Assembly: GCA_951812305.1 (NCBI GenBank)
Contig: CATOSB010000004.1
Span: 744,001-808,000, forward strand
DNA: 64,000 nt
Origin: an uncultured Paracoccaceae bacterium
GTDB lineage: Bacteria; Pseudomonadota; Alphaproteobacteria; Rhodobacterales; Rhodobacteraceae
Direction: 5' to 3'
This document shows positions 8,532 to 17,954 of the stretch, in pieces; within the stretch, counting starts at the first letter, position 1, and every line of letters begins with the position of its first letter. The notes under the pieces were generated by a model that saw only the letters and a program-made list of their open reading frames with translations, searched no databases and was not told the origin of the DNA. The position numbers and the translations under genes are program-made.

Positions 8532-9431
8532 CTAGGGAACCTCGTTGCCCAAAGCGGCGGTATAAAGTTCATACCAGGTCTGGCGATCCATCTGAACGTT
8601 GAACGCATCCGAAAAATTGCGAATACGATCAATATTGTTCGACCCCATGACAGGCACAATCCCGGACGGGTGCGCCAACAGCCAAGCCACAGCTACGGCG
8701 GCGCGGTCTACTCCGTTTTTTGCCGCTATGGTATCGAGACATTTCAGCAATACAGTATCGGCGGCGGCGGCCACCAATGCACCGCCCCCGAGTGGTGACC
8801 ATGCCATCATCGGTGTTTTGTTCATTTGGTGATACGCCACGTCGCCGTTGGTTAGTGGCGCGTGGTGCAGCAGAGAAATCTCAATCTGATTGGTGACAAG
8901 CGGGCTGGACATGGCGGATTGCAGTAGCTTCCAGTCCCAGGGGCGGAAATTGGAGACCCCCACGGCCCGCACCTTGCCCGCGGCCACCAGATCATCAAGC
9001 GCCCTGCCCGTTTCGTTGTGATCCATCAACGGATCGGGACGGTGGATCAGCAAAAGGTCGATTTGGTCGATACCCATCAGCTTCAGCGATGCCTCCACCG
9101 AGGTTTCGATATGCCCGCGGCTTGTGTCGTAGTGTTTGACCCGCGCGGAAGCATGGCGGCCAACCGGTGCGACAATGTCGCATTTCGTGACAATCTCCAC
9201 CCGCTCACGCAGTCCGGGTGAACCGCGCAGGCAATTGCCGAACACTTCTTCGGACATATAGCCGCCATAGATATCGGCTTGATCGATCGTGGTGATTCCC
9301 TGATCCAGCGCCACCTCGATCCGGGCCTGCAGCGCGGCGGGCGAACTGTCGCCGTAATCCGTCAACCGCCAAAGCCCCAGAACCATGCGGCTGAGGCTCA
9401 GGTCTTCATTCAATATTACACGCTGCATCAT
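8532..9431 (-). CDS. aldo/keto reductase
   Basis: 299 residues, (beta/alpha)8 NAD(P)H-dependent oxidoreductase of the YdhF type. The catalytic tetrad can be placed: Asp and Tyr in TTIDQADIYGGYMSEEVFG, Lys in EIVTKCDI and His in LLLIHRPDPLMD. The cofactor end reads IVPVMGSNNIDRIRNFSDAF. Start is ATG 9431 or the next codon, also ATG. It stands alone between a convergent neighbour and a divergent Gfo/Idh/MocA gene about 136 bp away. The substrate is unknown. Confidence 0.93.
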   Translation of the reverse strand: MMQRVILNEDLSLSRMVLGLWRLTDYGDSSPAALQARIEVALDQGITTIDQADIYGGYMSEEVFGNCLRGSPGLRERVEIVTKCDIVAPVGRHASARVKHYDTSRGHIETSVEASLKLMGIDQIDLLLIHRPDPLMDHNETGRALDDLVAAGKVRAVGVSNFRPWDWKLLQSAMSSPLVTNQIEISLLHHAPLTNGDVAYHQMNKTPMMAWSPLGGGALVAAAADTVLLKCLDTIAAKNGVDRAAVAVAWLLAHPSGIVPVMGSNNIDRIRNFSDAFNVQMDRQTWYELYTAALGNEVP

Positions 9432-9567
9432 TGCCCCCTAAAGCCGCATTTTATCAAGCGGTGTGAATCTTTGAATTTGATCTTGCGTAACATCGGATCA
9501 ATTGTGCATCAATCACCAGAACCCGCCGTGTCTGCGTCACGACCTCTTCCGATTTGGAATTTCGATA

Positions 9568-10656
9568 ATGTTGAAAAAGTGCAATTACGGTCTGATTGGG
9601 TCTGGCATGATGGGTCAGGAACATATCCGTAATGTCGCGCTGATCGACGGGGCCGAAGTCACGGCGTTTTTTGAACCCGACATGACGATGCGCGATATAA
9701 CGAAGGCACTCATTCCCTACGCCGTCGCTGCGACTTCGATTCAGGATCTGCTTTCCATCGACGATCTCGACGCATTGATCATCGCCAGCCCGAATTACCT
9801 TCATGCGCGCCAATTGGCCGAGATTTCTGCGGTCCGACCGTTGCCGATTCTCATGGAAAAGCCATTGTTCACCGACCCGGCGGATCAGGACATTATTGAT
9901 CTCGCAATCGGCGAATACCCTTGCCCCATTTGGGTTGCTATGGAATACCGCTTCATGCCACCAATCGCGCGTTTCATCGACGAGGTGGGGCAAGCAACCG
10001 GCGGCGTTAAGATGTTGACGATCCGTGAGCATCGCTTTCCTTTTCTTCAAAAGGTCGGCGATTGGAACCGGTTCAACCAAAATTCGGGTGGCACCCTTGT
10101 TGAAAAATGCTGCCACTTCTTTGACCTGATGCGTCATATTCTTCAGGATGATCCGGTGCGGGTTTTGGCCAGCTGCGGACAATCGGTTAATCATCTTGAT
10201 GAAGTTTATGATGGCGAGACTTCCGATATCTGGGACAATGCATTCGTAATTGTCGACTTTGCGGGTGGTGCAAGGGCGATGTTGGATTTGTGCATGTTTG
10301 CTGAAGGCTCACGCTATCAGGAGGAATTGTCAGCCGTTGGGCCGAGCGGAAAACTGGAAGTATTCGTTCCCGGCCCCGAAAGGTTTTGGCCTCAAAACGA
10401 ACCCAAACCTGTGCCCCAACTTATCCGAAGCCCGCGCATTACCAAGTCGCGAGACGTCATCGACGTGCCGGTTGATCCCAACCTGCTGACATCCGGCGAC
10501 CACAACGGCGCAACCTATTACCAGCACAAGCGCTTTGTTGAGGTTGTGCGCGGAACCGCCTTGCCCGAGGTCACGCTGGAAGATGGGAAATGGGCCGTGC
10601 GCATGGGCATGGCCGCGCAGGAATCGGCCCTCACTGGGCAATCCGTGTCGCTGTAA
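9568..10656 (+). CDS. Gfo/Idh/MocA-family oxidoreductase
   Basis: 362 residues from ATG 9568 (MLKKCNYGLIGSGMMGQEHI). The N-terminal Rossmann fold has GLIGSGMMG, and the family motif reads MEKPLF at about residue 112. The C-terminal alpha/beta domain includes the GGTLVEKCCHFFDLMRHI segment, whose His is in the usual catalytic position. Members oxidise sugars or inositols with NAD(P), or act on other polyols; the substrate is not evident. It is followed after 84 bp by the Rieske oxygenase on the same strand, so co-transcription is possible but not certain. Confidence 0.93.
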   Translation: MLKKCNYGLIGSGMMGQEHIRNVALIDGAEVTAFFEPDMTMRDITKALIPYAVAATSIQDLLSIDDLDALIIASPNYLHARQLAEISAVRPLPILMEKPLFTDPADQDIIDLAIGEYPCPIWVAMEYRFMPPIARFIDEVGQATGGVKMLTIREHRFPFLQKVGDWNRFNQNSGGTLVEKCCHFFDLMRHILQDDPVRVLASCGQSVNHLDEVYDGETSDIWDNAFVIVDFAGGARAMLDLCMFAEGSRYQEELSAVGPSGKLEVFVPGPERFWPQNEPKPVPQLIRSPRITKSRDVIDVPVDPNLLTSGDHNGATYYQHKRFVEVVRGTALPEVTLEDGKWAVRMGMAAQESALTGQSVSL

Positions 10657-10740
10657 GAACGGTCCATGTCGCGGATGCCTTGGAATAACGCATACTATTT
10701 GTGATCATTGGCCGCATTCATCCTGTCGTATGAGCCCGCC

Positions 10741-11904
10741 ATGTCACATTCTGAATCACTCGCTCCTGTCCTTAACCCGGTTGCCACCGCGCGCGGACTA
10801 CCAAATGCGCATTACACGTCAGAGCAGACATTCGCCGAAGAGCGCGACTCCGTGTTATTCGCCAACTGGTCTGGCATCGGGTTTGCCAGTGATCTCGCGC
10901 CGGGAGAGGCGATGCCAATCGATTTTGTCGGCCTGCCGCTTGTCGCGGTTCGCTCTCGCGAGGGCGAAATCCGGGTATTTCAGAATACCTGCCGACATCG
11001 CGGCATGATCCTCGTTGAGGAAAAAAAAGAGGTCGGCGGAGTCATCCGCTGCCCCTACCATAGCTGGTGCTATGCAATGACCGGAGAGTTGGTGGCCACG
11101 CCCCATGTCGGCGGACCGGGTCACAACACCCACGAGGAAATCAAGCGTGAAAATCTTAGCCTGAACGAAGTGCGAAGCCATGTCTGGCGCGACGTAATTT
11201 TTGTGAATGTCGACGGACAAGCTCCTGAATTCAAAGATTATGCCGCCGATGTAATTGCACGCTGGGAAGAGTTTGAAGGGCAGGAACTTCACGGCGGAGG
11301 CACCGAGAATACATTCCAGTTTGATGTTGCCTGCAACTGGAAACTGGCTGTCGAAAATTTTTGTGAAAGCTATCACCTGCCGTGGATTCATCCCGGTCTG
11401 AACAGCTATTCGCGGCTGGAAGATCACTACAATATCGAATTGGCCGGTGCCTATTCTGGCCAAGGTACGCTGGTCTATAAACCCATGATAACGGACGCCG
11501 GCCAGCGGTTTCCCGACTTCGTTGATCTGACTGACAAATGGAACACTGGCGCGGAATACATTGCAATCTATCCCAACGTATTGCTCGGTGTTCACCGTGA
11601 CCACGCCTTCGCCATCATATTGGAACCAAAGGCTAAAGATCGCACCATTGAACATGTTGCGATTCACTACACATCCAAAGAAGTTGCACAGGGTGCTGAC
11701 TGGGCGGACATGCGCAGGAAGAACGCAGAGATGTGGTACGAAGTGTTCGAAGAAGATTTGTTCGTTGTCGAAGGAATGCAGCGCGGGCGAAACGCGCCGG
11801 GTTTTGATGGCGGCAAATTCAGCCCCGCGATGGATGGCCCGACGCATTGCTTTCACCACTGGGTTGCCAGCCAGTTCTTAACGTCAAAGGTTGCGGCGGA
11901 ATAG
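10741..11904 (+). CDS. Rieske-type ring-hydroxylating/amine-demethylating oxygenase, alpha subunit
   Basis: 387 residues from ATG 10741 (MSHSESLAPVLNPVATARG). The Rieske [2Fe-2S] ligands are CRHRG and, 17 residues on, CPYHSW. The mononuclear iron site is in ENFCESYHLPWIHPGL, with the bridging Asp in this motif's region replaced or displaced and a carboxylate in YEVFEEDLFVVEGMQ. The overall pattern is nearer the choline/glycine-betaine/carnitine monooxygenase branch than aromatic dioxygenases. A dimethylglycine-dehydrogenase-like gene follows, so a role in betaine N-demethylation is a reasonable inference. No reductase partner is nearby. Confidence 0.88.
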   Translation: MSHSESLAPVLNPVATARGLPNAHYTSEQTFAEERDSVLFANWSGIGFASDLAPGEAMPIDFVGLPLVAVRSREGEIRVFQNTCRHRGMILVEEKKEVGGVIRCPYHSWCYAMTGELVATPHVGGPGHNTHEEIKRENLSLNEVRSHVWRDVIFVNVDGQAPEFKDYAADVIARWEEFEGQELHGGGTENTFQFDVACNWKLAVENFCESYHLPWIHPGLNSYSRLEDHYNIELAGAYSGQGTLVYKPMITDAGQRFPDFVDLTDKWNTGAEYIAIYPNVLLGVHRDHAFAIILEPKAKDRTIEHVAIHYTSKEVAQGADWADMRRKNAEMWYEVFEEDLFVVEGMQRGRNAPGFDGGKFSPAMDGPTHCFHHWVASQFLTSKVAAE

Positions 11905-12120
11905 GTGGATGAGGAGCTGGAATCCGCGCTGCTTGCGGCGCATTCACAACGGGATTTGCAAGCCCTGACAACACTTTACATGGATGCTGCTGACAACACA
12001 CCTGATCTGGACGAAGCGTGCTTTTTTCTGACGCAAGCCTATGTCTTTGCGCTGGACACGGGTGACAAACGGGCAACCCAACTGCACAAACGGCTGATCG
12101 AGTTGGGCCGCGAGGAGTGA
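11905..12120 (+). CDS. small uncharacterised protein between Rieske oxygenase and flavoprotein genes
   Basis: 71 residues, GTG start immediately after the TAG of the oxygenase gene, stop 7 bp before the flavoprotein start, so it is clearly part of the operon. The sequence is helical and acidic (ESALLAAHSQRDLQALTTLY, DEACFFLTQAYVFALDTGD), resembling a short TPR-like two-helix repeat. No signal peptide or cysteine pair is present. I do not recognise a named family. Its position suggests an accessory or assembly role for one of its neighbours, but that is inference only. Confidence 0.75.
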   Translation: MDEELESALLAAHSQRDLQALTTLYMDAADNTPDLDEACFFLTQAYVFALDTGDKRATQLHKRLIELGREE

Positions 12121-12127
12121 CGACAAA

Positions 12128-14545
12128 ATGAAATCACAGGCAAAGGCGGTGGTCATCGGCGGCGGCGTCGTCGGCTGTTCGGTGCTGTACCATCTGGCGA
12201 AACACGGCTGGACAGATGTGTTGTTGCTGGAAAGGTCAGAGTTGACCAGCGGGTCAACCTGGCACGCGGCCGGTGGAATGCATACGATCAACGGTGATCC
12301 AAATGTTGCGAAGCTGCAGCAATACACCATTGATTTGTATAAGGAAATCGAAGAACTCAGCGGGCAGGCAACAGGCGTCCATCTGACCGGCGGCGTCATG
12401 CTGGCAGCAACTGATGCCCGCATGGACTGGTTGAAAGGGCTGGTGGCAAAGGGGCGATACCTTGGGATCGAGGCGGAAGTTATAGGCGTCGACGAGGCAA
12501 AAGACCTGTTCCCATTAATGGACCCGTCGCAATTTGTCGGGGCTGTCAAAACTTATGTCGACGGGCATCTCGACCCATCGGGCGTGACCCACGCCTATGC
12601 CAAATCGGCGCGCAAACTTGGCGCGGAAATCGAAACGCACTGCAAGGTCGAGGCAATTGAAAAGCAGGCGGATGGCTGGCTGCTAAAGACCGACAAGGGT
12701 GATGTTGCTTGCGAACATGTGGTCAACGCGGGCGGGCTTTGGGCGCGCGAAGTTGGCCGTATGGTCGGGCTGGAACTGCCGGTTCTGGCGATGGAGCACA
12801 TGTACCTTCTGACCGAGGATATGCCGGAAGTCGCTGAATACAATGCGAAAACCGGCAAAGAAGTGATCCACGCCGTTGATTTCGATGGCGAACTTTATCT
12901 GCGTCAGGAACGCGGCGGAATGCTGATGGGCACCTACGAACGCGCCTGCGTGCCGTGGTCGGAAAAGGACACGCCGTGGGATTTCGGGCACGAATTGTTG
13001 CAGCCAGATATCGACCGCATCGCGCCCTCGCTGGAGGTTGGCTTTGAACATTTCCCGGCCTTCCAGAACGCGGGCATCAAGCAAATCATCAACGGTCCGT
13101 TTACCTTTGCGCCCGATGGAAATCCGCTTGTGGGCCCCGTGCGCGGCCTGCCGGGGTACTGGTGCGCTTGTGGCGTCATGGCCGGGTTCAGTCAGGGCGG
13201 CGGTGTCGGCCTGAGCCTTGCCAACTGGATGATCGAAGGCGATCCCGGCGCGGATATTTTCGCAATGGATGTTGCGCGCTTCGGAGATTTCGCGACCTTG
13301 TCCTACACCAATGCAAAAGTGCGCGAGAACTACTCGCGCCGCTTTTCGATCCGGTATCCAAACGAGGAACTACCCGCCGCCCGACTGCTCAAAACTACAC
13401 CGATCTATGACCGCATGGCAGATTTGGGTGCACAATTTGGGGCCGCACACGGGTTGGAAGTGCCACTTTGGTTTGCACCAGAGGGTGTGAAAGACGAATT
13501 CTCCTGGCGTCGTTCGACAGATTTTGAGCACGTTGCCGCAGAGGTGAAGTCTGTCCGTGAAAACGTTGGTATCGTTGAGATTTCCGGATTTGCCAAATAC
13601 TCGGTATCTGGCCCGAATGCAGAAGGGTGGCTGGACAGCATTCTTGCCAGTCGCATCCCCAATGTCGGCAAAATGGTCCTCGCGCCGATGCTGAAAGAGG
13701 ACGGCCGCGTGATCGGGGATTTCACACTCGCCAAGCTCGGCGACGGCGATTTTTTCATTGCCGGCTCCGGGATTGCGGAAGATTACCACATGCGCTGGTT
13801 TGATCAGCATATGCAGGATGGTGTGAACATCACCGCACATGGCGCAGGAACGGTTGGTCTATCAGTTGCGGGTCCAAATTCTCGGGCGCTGTTACAGGCG
13901 CTGACAGATACTGATCTGTCGACAGAGGCGTTTCCCTTCATGTCAATTGCGCGCATCAATCTGGGCATGGCACCAGTGATGATCGGCCGCGTCAGTTTTA
14001 CCGGCGATTTGGGCTATGAAATCTGGATGGAGCCTGAATGTCAGCGCTATGTTTTTGATCTTCTTATTGGAACAGGCGAAGAATTTGGCATCCGACCCTT
14101 CGGATTGCGCGCATTGAACGCTTTGCGGCTTGAAAAGAATTTCGGCGGCTGGGCTCGTGAATTCCGGCCCATTTACACGCCTTGGGAATGCGGCTTGGGG
14201 CGCTTTGTCGCGTTGTCGAAGGATGCGGATTTCATTGGCAAGACGGCATCCAAGGCAAACAAGCAAGATGGCGGGAAACTTCGCCTTCGCGCATTTACCG
14301 TGGCGGCAACGGACGCCGATGTCATTGGCGATGAACCAATCTGGATGAACGGCGAAGTTGTCGGTTGGGTTACGTCGGGCGGCTATGCCCACAACGCTGC
14401 TGAATCGGTAGCGCTGGGTTATGTCCCAAAAGAACTGGCGGATGAAGACACCGGCTGGCAGATCGAGATACTGGGCGTGAGGCTGGCCGCCAGGCCACAA
14501 CCGCAGCCGCTTTTTGATGCCAACGGCTCGCGAATGCGGACGTGA
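12128..14545 (+). CDS. FAD-dependent dimethylglycine/sarcosine dehydrogenase-like protein
   Basis: 805 residues. The N-terminal DAO domain starts with AVVIGGGVVGCSVLYHLAKH (dinucleotide fold) and has SGSTWHAAGGMH near residue 45, whose His is the covalent FAD site in DMGDH-type enzymes. A middle FAO_M-like segment precedes a C-terminal aminomethyltransferase fold (GcvT plus GcvT_C, from about residue 425), with RLEKNFGGWAREF and GWVTSGGYAHN. These enzymes oxidatively demethylate N-methylglycines and pass the methylene group to tetrahydrofolate. Context with the Rieske gene supports that role. The stop overlaps the GTG start of the next gene by four bases. Confidence 0.92.
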   Translation: MKSQAKAVVIGGGVVGCSVLYHLAKHGWTDVLLLERSELTSGSTWHAAGGMHTINGDPNVAKLQQYTIDLYKEIEELSGQATGVHLTGGVMLAATDARMDWLKGLVAKGRYLGIEAEVIGVDEAKDLFPLMDPSQFVGAVKTYVDGHLDPSGVTHAYAKSARKLGAEIETHCKVEAIEKQADGWLLKTDKGDVACEHVVNAGGLWAREVGRMVGLELPVLAMEHMYLLTEDMPEVAEYNAKTGKEVIHAVDFDGELYLRQERGGMLMGTYERACVPWSEKDTPWDFGHELLQPDIDRIAPSLEVGFEHFPAFQNAGIKQIINGPFTFAPDGNPLVGPVRGLPGYWCACGVMAGFSQGGGVGLSLANWMIEGDPGADIFAMDVARFGDFATLSYTNAKVRENYSRRFSIRYPNEELPAARLLKTTPIYDRMADLGAQFGAAHGLEVPLWFAPEGVKDEFSWRRSTDFEHVAAEVKSVRENVGIVEISGFAKYSVSGPNAEGWLDSILASRIPNVGKMVLAPMLKEDGRVIGDFTLAKLGDGDFFIAGSGIAEDYHMRWFDQHMQDGVNITAHGAGTVGLSVAGPNSRALLQALTDTDLSTEAFPFMSIARINLGMAPVMIGRVSFTGDLGYEIWMEPECQRYVFDLLIGTGEEFGIRPFGLRALNALRLEKNFGGWAREFRPIYTPWECGLGRFVALSKDADFIGKTASKANKQDGGKLRLRAFTVAATDADVIGDEPIWMNGEVVGWVTSGGYAHNAAESVALGYVPKELADEDTGWQIEILGVRLAARPQPQPLFDANGSRMRT

Positions 14546-14868
14546 CGACGTGGTATGAAACGCATGAAGGGCTTTGGCGCGCCGCGTGGCGTCATCTCAA
14601 TGACGGTATCCCTTTCGTTTCATTGGCGACGGCACCCGCCGCCGGACCACGGATACGAACAGTCGGGCTTCGTTCCGCATGCGCCGAACGTGCCGAGGTT
14701 GTGTTTCACACAGATTTAACCTCCACGAAAATCGGCGAGATCGAGGTGAATTCTGCCGTCTCAGTACTTTATTGGAAGTAACTCCCAAGCACCCCCCACG
14801 TTTGAGTGTTATTGTCAGTTTTATGGTGAGTCGAATTTGCCATTTTGCGCGTGTTTTTTTCTTTCTTG

Positions 14869-16469
14869 GTAACTCCCAAGCACCCCCCACGTTTGAGTGT
14901 TATTGTCAGTTTTATGGTGAGTCGAATTTGCCATTTTGCGCGTGTTTTTTTTCTTTCTTGTCTGAATTCTGTGGCGCCGGGTTGATTTCTCTGAATCAGT
15001 GGTGGGATGGATCAGGTTGCCGCCCTTGAACAACTTCTCGCCACGGCTCTGCGTCGGATCGCTGAGCTTGAAGCTGCGTTGGCGAGCATGGCGGAAGAGA
15101 TCACGGACCTGCGCCGACAGTTGGCCAAGAACAGCAGCAATAGCAGCAAGCCCCCTTCAAGTGATGGCCTGAAGAAGCCAGCCCCGCGCAGCCTGCGTGG
15201 CAAATCCGGAAAGAAAAGTGGCGGCCAAGTTGGCCACCGGGGCGACACCCTGCGCCAGACGTCAACACCCGACTTTGTCGAACGGCATGAGGCGACGCAT
15301 TGCAGCGCCTGTCAGAGCGCCCTGACGGCGGAGATGGTGAAAGGGATCGAGAAGCGTCAGGTGTTCGACTTGCCTGCGCCACGCCTGGAGGTCACCGAGC
15401 ATCAGGCGGCGGTTTATTGTTGCGACCATTGTCGAGCCACGACGACGGCTGGCTTTCCCGATGGCGTGGCCGCGCATGTGCAATATGGCACGCGCATGCG
15501 GGCAGTGGCGGTCTATTGCAATGTTCAGCAGCTGATACCCGAGGATCGGGTCTGCCAGCTTATGCGCGACCTGTTTGGGGCCACCAGCTTGTGCGCGGCC
15601 AGCGTGACCAACTGGACGCGCGGCGCGGCAAATAAGATGGGTGTCGTGGTTGAACACATTCTCGCCCGGCTTGCCGAAGGCGGCGTTCGGCATCTGGACG
15701 AGACCGGACTTCGTGTTGCCGGCAAGCTGCACTGGCTGCACACGATCTGCGATACCGCCTTCACCCATTACCGCATCAGCGCCAAACGCGGTGCTGTTCC
15801 AACCTTCCTGACCGGCGGGACGATCATTCATGATCACTGGAAACCCTACTACGCCCATATGAGCGGAGTGGACGCCCACGCCCTCTGCGGGGCGCATCAC
15901 TTGCGCGAACTCAAGGCCATCGAAGAGATCGAAAAAGAGCCTTGGGCGACGGAGATGAGCGCAGTGCTTCATAGCGCCAATCAGCTCAGATGCGCGGCTC
16001 AGGATCAAGGCGAGACCGAACTCCCGGAACTGGTTCGCCAGGGTATAGTCACCAGATACATGGCGATCCTCGCCAAGGGGCTCGCCTTCCACGAACGCCA
16101 GCCCCCGCTGGCCAAAAGCCCCGGCACCCGCGGCCGAAAAGCCAGGCGGCCAGGCCACAACCTGCTCCTCCGCCTGCGTGACTACCGCGATGACGTTTTG
16201 CGATTCATCGCCGACTTCGCGGTCCCATTCACAAACAATCAGGCCGAACAGGACCTGCGCATGATGAAGCTGCGCATGAAAATCTCGGGCACCTTCCGCA
16301 CCCTCGAGGGCGCGCGGGTCTTCGCCGACATCAGGTCCGTCATCTCGACGGCCAGAAAACACCGGTTCAACATCCTGGAAATCCTGACCCTGTCACCACC
16401 TCAGATCATCGCACGGCTCTGACGGAACAAAACCCCGCAACCCTATCGGACAGGGTGCTTGGGAGTTAC
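14869..16469 (+). mobile_element. nested IS66 copy (B)
   Basis: Complete 1601-bp element with both terminal repeats and a run of eight T before tnpC. The flanks are not a normal 8-bp duplication. The left flank ends GTG-T7-CTTTCTTG (14851-14868), and the right flank begins GTG-T9-CTTTCTTG (16470-16489). An 18-20 bp stretch of copy A is therefore present on both sides. Confidence 0.93.
15007..16422 (+). CDS. tnpC: IS66-family transposase TnpC (copy B)
   Basis: 471 residues, intact, with the same DDE and Cys motifs as the copy at 2398. It differs there by Gln in HERQPPLA. The native tail QIIARL is present, so this is the complete transposase gene in the nest. Confidence 0.95.
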   Translation: MDQVAALEQLLATALRRIAELEAALASMAEEITDLRRQLAKNSSNSSKPPSSDGLKKPAPRSLRGKSGKKSGGQVGHRGDTLRQTSTPDFVERHEATHCSACQSALTAEMVKGIEKRQVFDLPAPRLEVTEHQAAVYCCDHCRATTTAGFPDGVAAHVQYGTRMRAVAVYCNVQQLIPEDRVCQLMRDLFGATSLCAASVTNWTRGAANKMGVVVEHILARLAEGGVRHLDETGLRVAGKLHWLHTICDTAFTHYRISAKRGAVPTFLTGGTIIHDHWKPYYAHMSGVDAHALCGAHHLRELKAIEEIEKEPWATEMSAVLHSANQLRCAAQDQGETELPELVRQGIVTRYMAILAKGLAFHERQPPLAKSPGTRGRKARRPGHNLLLRLRDYRDDVLRFIADFAVPFTNNQAEQDLRMMKLRMKISGTFRTLEGARVFADIRSVISTARKHRFNILEILTLSPPQIIARL

Positions 16470-16535
16470 GTGTTTTTTTTTCTTTCTTGTCTGAATTCTG
16501 TGGCGCCGGGTTGATTTCTCTGAATCAGTGGTGGG

Positions 16536-17954
16536 ATGGATCAGGTTGCCGCCCTTGAACAACTTCTCGCCACGGCTCTGCGTCGGATCGCTGAGCTTGA
16601 AGCTGCGTTGGCGAGCATGGCGGAAGAGATCACGGACCTGCGCCGACAGTTGGCCAAGAACAGCAGCAATAGCAGCAAGCCCCCTTCAAGTGATGGCCTG
16701 AAGAAGCCAGCCCCGCGCAGCCTGCGTGGCAAATCCGGAAAGAAAAGTGGCGGCCAAGTTGGCCACCGGGGCGACACCCTGCGCCAGACGTCAACACCCG
16801 ACTTTGTCGAACGGCATGAGGCGACGCATTGCAGCGCCTGTCAGAGCGCCCTGACGGCGGAGATGGTGAAAGGGATCGAGAAGCGTCAGGTGTTCGACTT
16901 GCCTGCGCCACGCCTGGAGGTCACCGAGCATCAGGCGGCGGTTTATTGTTGCGACCATTGTCGAGCCACGACGACGGCTGGCTTTCCCGATGGCGTGGCC
17001 GCGCATGTGCAATATGGCACGCGCATGCGGGCAGTGGCGGTCTATTGCAATGTTCAGCAGCTGATACCCGAGGATCGGGTCTGCCAGCTTATGCGCGACC
17101 TGTTTGGGGCCACCAGCTTGTGCGCGGCCAGCGTGACCAACTGGACGCGCGGCGCGGCAAATAAGATGGGTGTCGTGGTTGAACACATTCTCGCCCGGCT
17201 TGCCGAAGGCGGCGTTCGGCATCTGGACGAGACCGGACTTCGTGTTGCCGGCAAGCTGCACTGGCTGCACACGATCTGCGATACCGCCTTCACCCATTAC
17301 CGCATCAGCGCCAAACGCGGTGCTGTTCCAACCTTCCTGACCGGCGGGACGATCATTCATGATCACTGGAAACCCTACTACGCCCATATGAGCGGAGTGG
17401 ACGCCCACGCCCTCTGCGGGGCGCATCACTTGCGCGAACTCAAGGCCATCGAAGAGATCGAAAAAGAGCCTTGGGCGACGGAGATGAGCGCAGTGCTTCA
17501 TAGCGCCAATCAGCTCAGATGCGCGGCTCAGGATCAAGGCGAGACCGAACTCCCGGAACTGGTTCGCCAGGGTATAGTCACCAGATACATGGCGATCCTC
17601 GCCAAGGGGCTCGCCTTCCACGAACGCCAGCCCCCGCTGGCCAAAAGCCCCGGCACCCGCGGCCGAAAAGCCAGGCGGCCAGGCCACAACCTGCTCCTCC
17701 GCCTGCGTGACTACCGCGATGACGTTTTGCGATTCATCGCCGACTTCGCGGTCCCATTCACAAACAATCAGGCCGAACAGGACCTGCGCATGATGAAGCT
17801 GCGCATGAAAATCTCGGGCACCTTCCGCACCCTCGAGGGCGCGCGGGTCTTCGCCGACATCAGGTCCGTCATCTCGACGGCCAGAAAACACCGGTTCAAC
17901 ATCCTGGAAATCCTGACCCTGTCACCACCTCATACCAACGGCGGGATGATTTGA
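16536..17954 (+). CDS. tnpC: IS66-family transposase TnpC (copy A) with altered C-terminus
   Basis: 472 residues. Identical to copy B up to LTLSPP, after which the IS630 end supplies HTNGGMI and a stop, replacing QIIARL. All catalytic residues remain. Whether it is still functional in trans is open. It also lost its own upstream region to copy B, so its expression would have to come from sequence in or near copy B's right end. Confidence 0.85.
   Translation: MDQVAALEQLLATALRRIAELEAALASMAEEITDLRRQLAKNSSNSSKPPSSDGLKKPAPRSLRGKSGKKSGGQVGHRGDTLRQTSTPDFVERHEATHCSACQSALTAEMVKGIEKRQVFDLPAPRLEVTEHQAAVYCCDHCRATTTAGFPDGVAAHVQYGTRMRAVAVYCNVQQLIPEDRVCQLMRDLFGATSLCAASVTNWTRGAANKMGVVVEHILARLAEGGVRHLDETGLRVAGKLHWLHTICDTAFTHYRISAKRGAVPTFLTGGTIIHDHWKPYYAHMSGVDAHALCGAHHLRELKAIEEIEKEPWATEMSAVLHSANQLRCAAQDQGETELPELVRQGIVTRYMAILAKGLAFHERQPPLAKSPGTRGRKARRPGHNLLLRLRDYRDDVLRFIADFAVPFTNNQAEQDLRMMKLRMKISGTFRTLEGARVFADIRSVISTARKHRFNILEILTLSPPHTNGGMI

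Noticed and set aside
14778..14960. A short tandem repeat of ~91 bp
   Set aside because: It is two IS66 left ends in a row, explained by the nested insertion.
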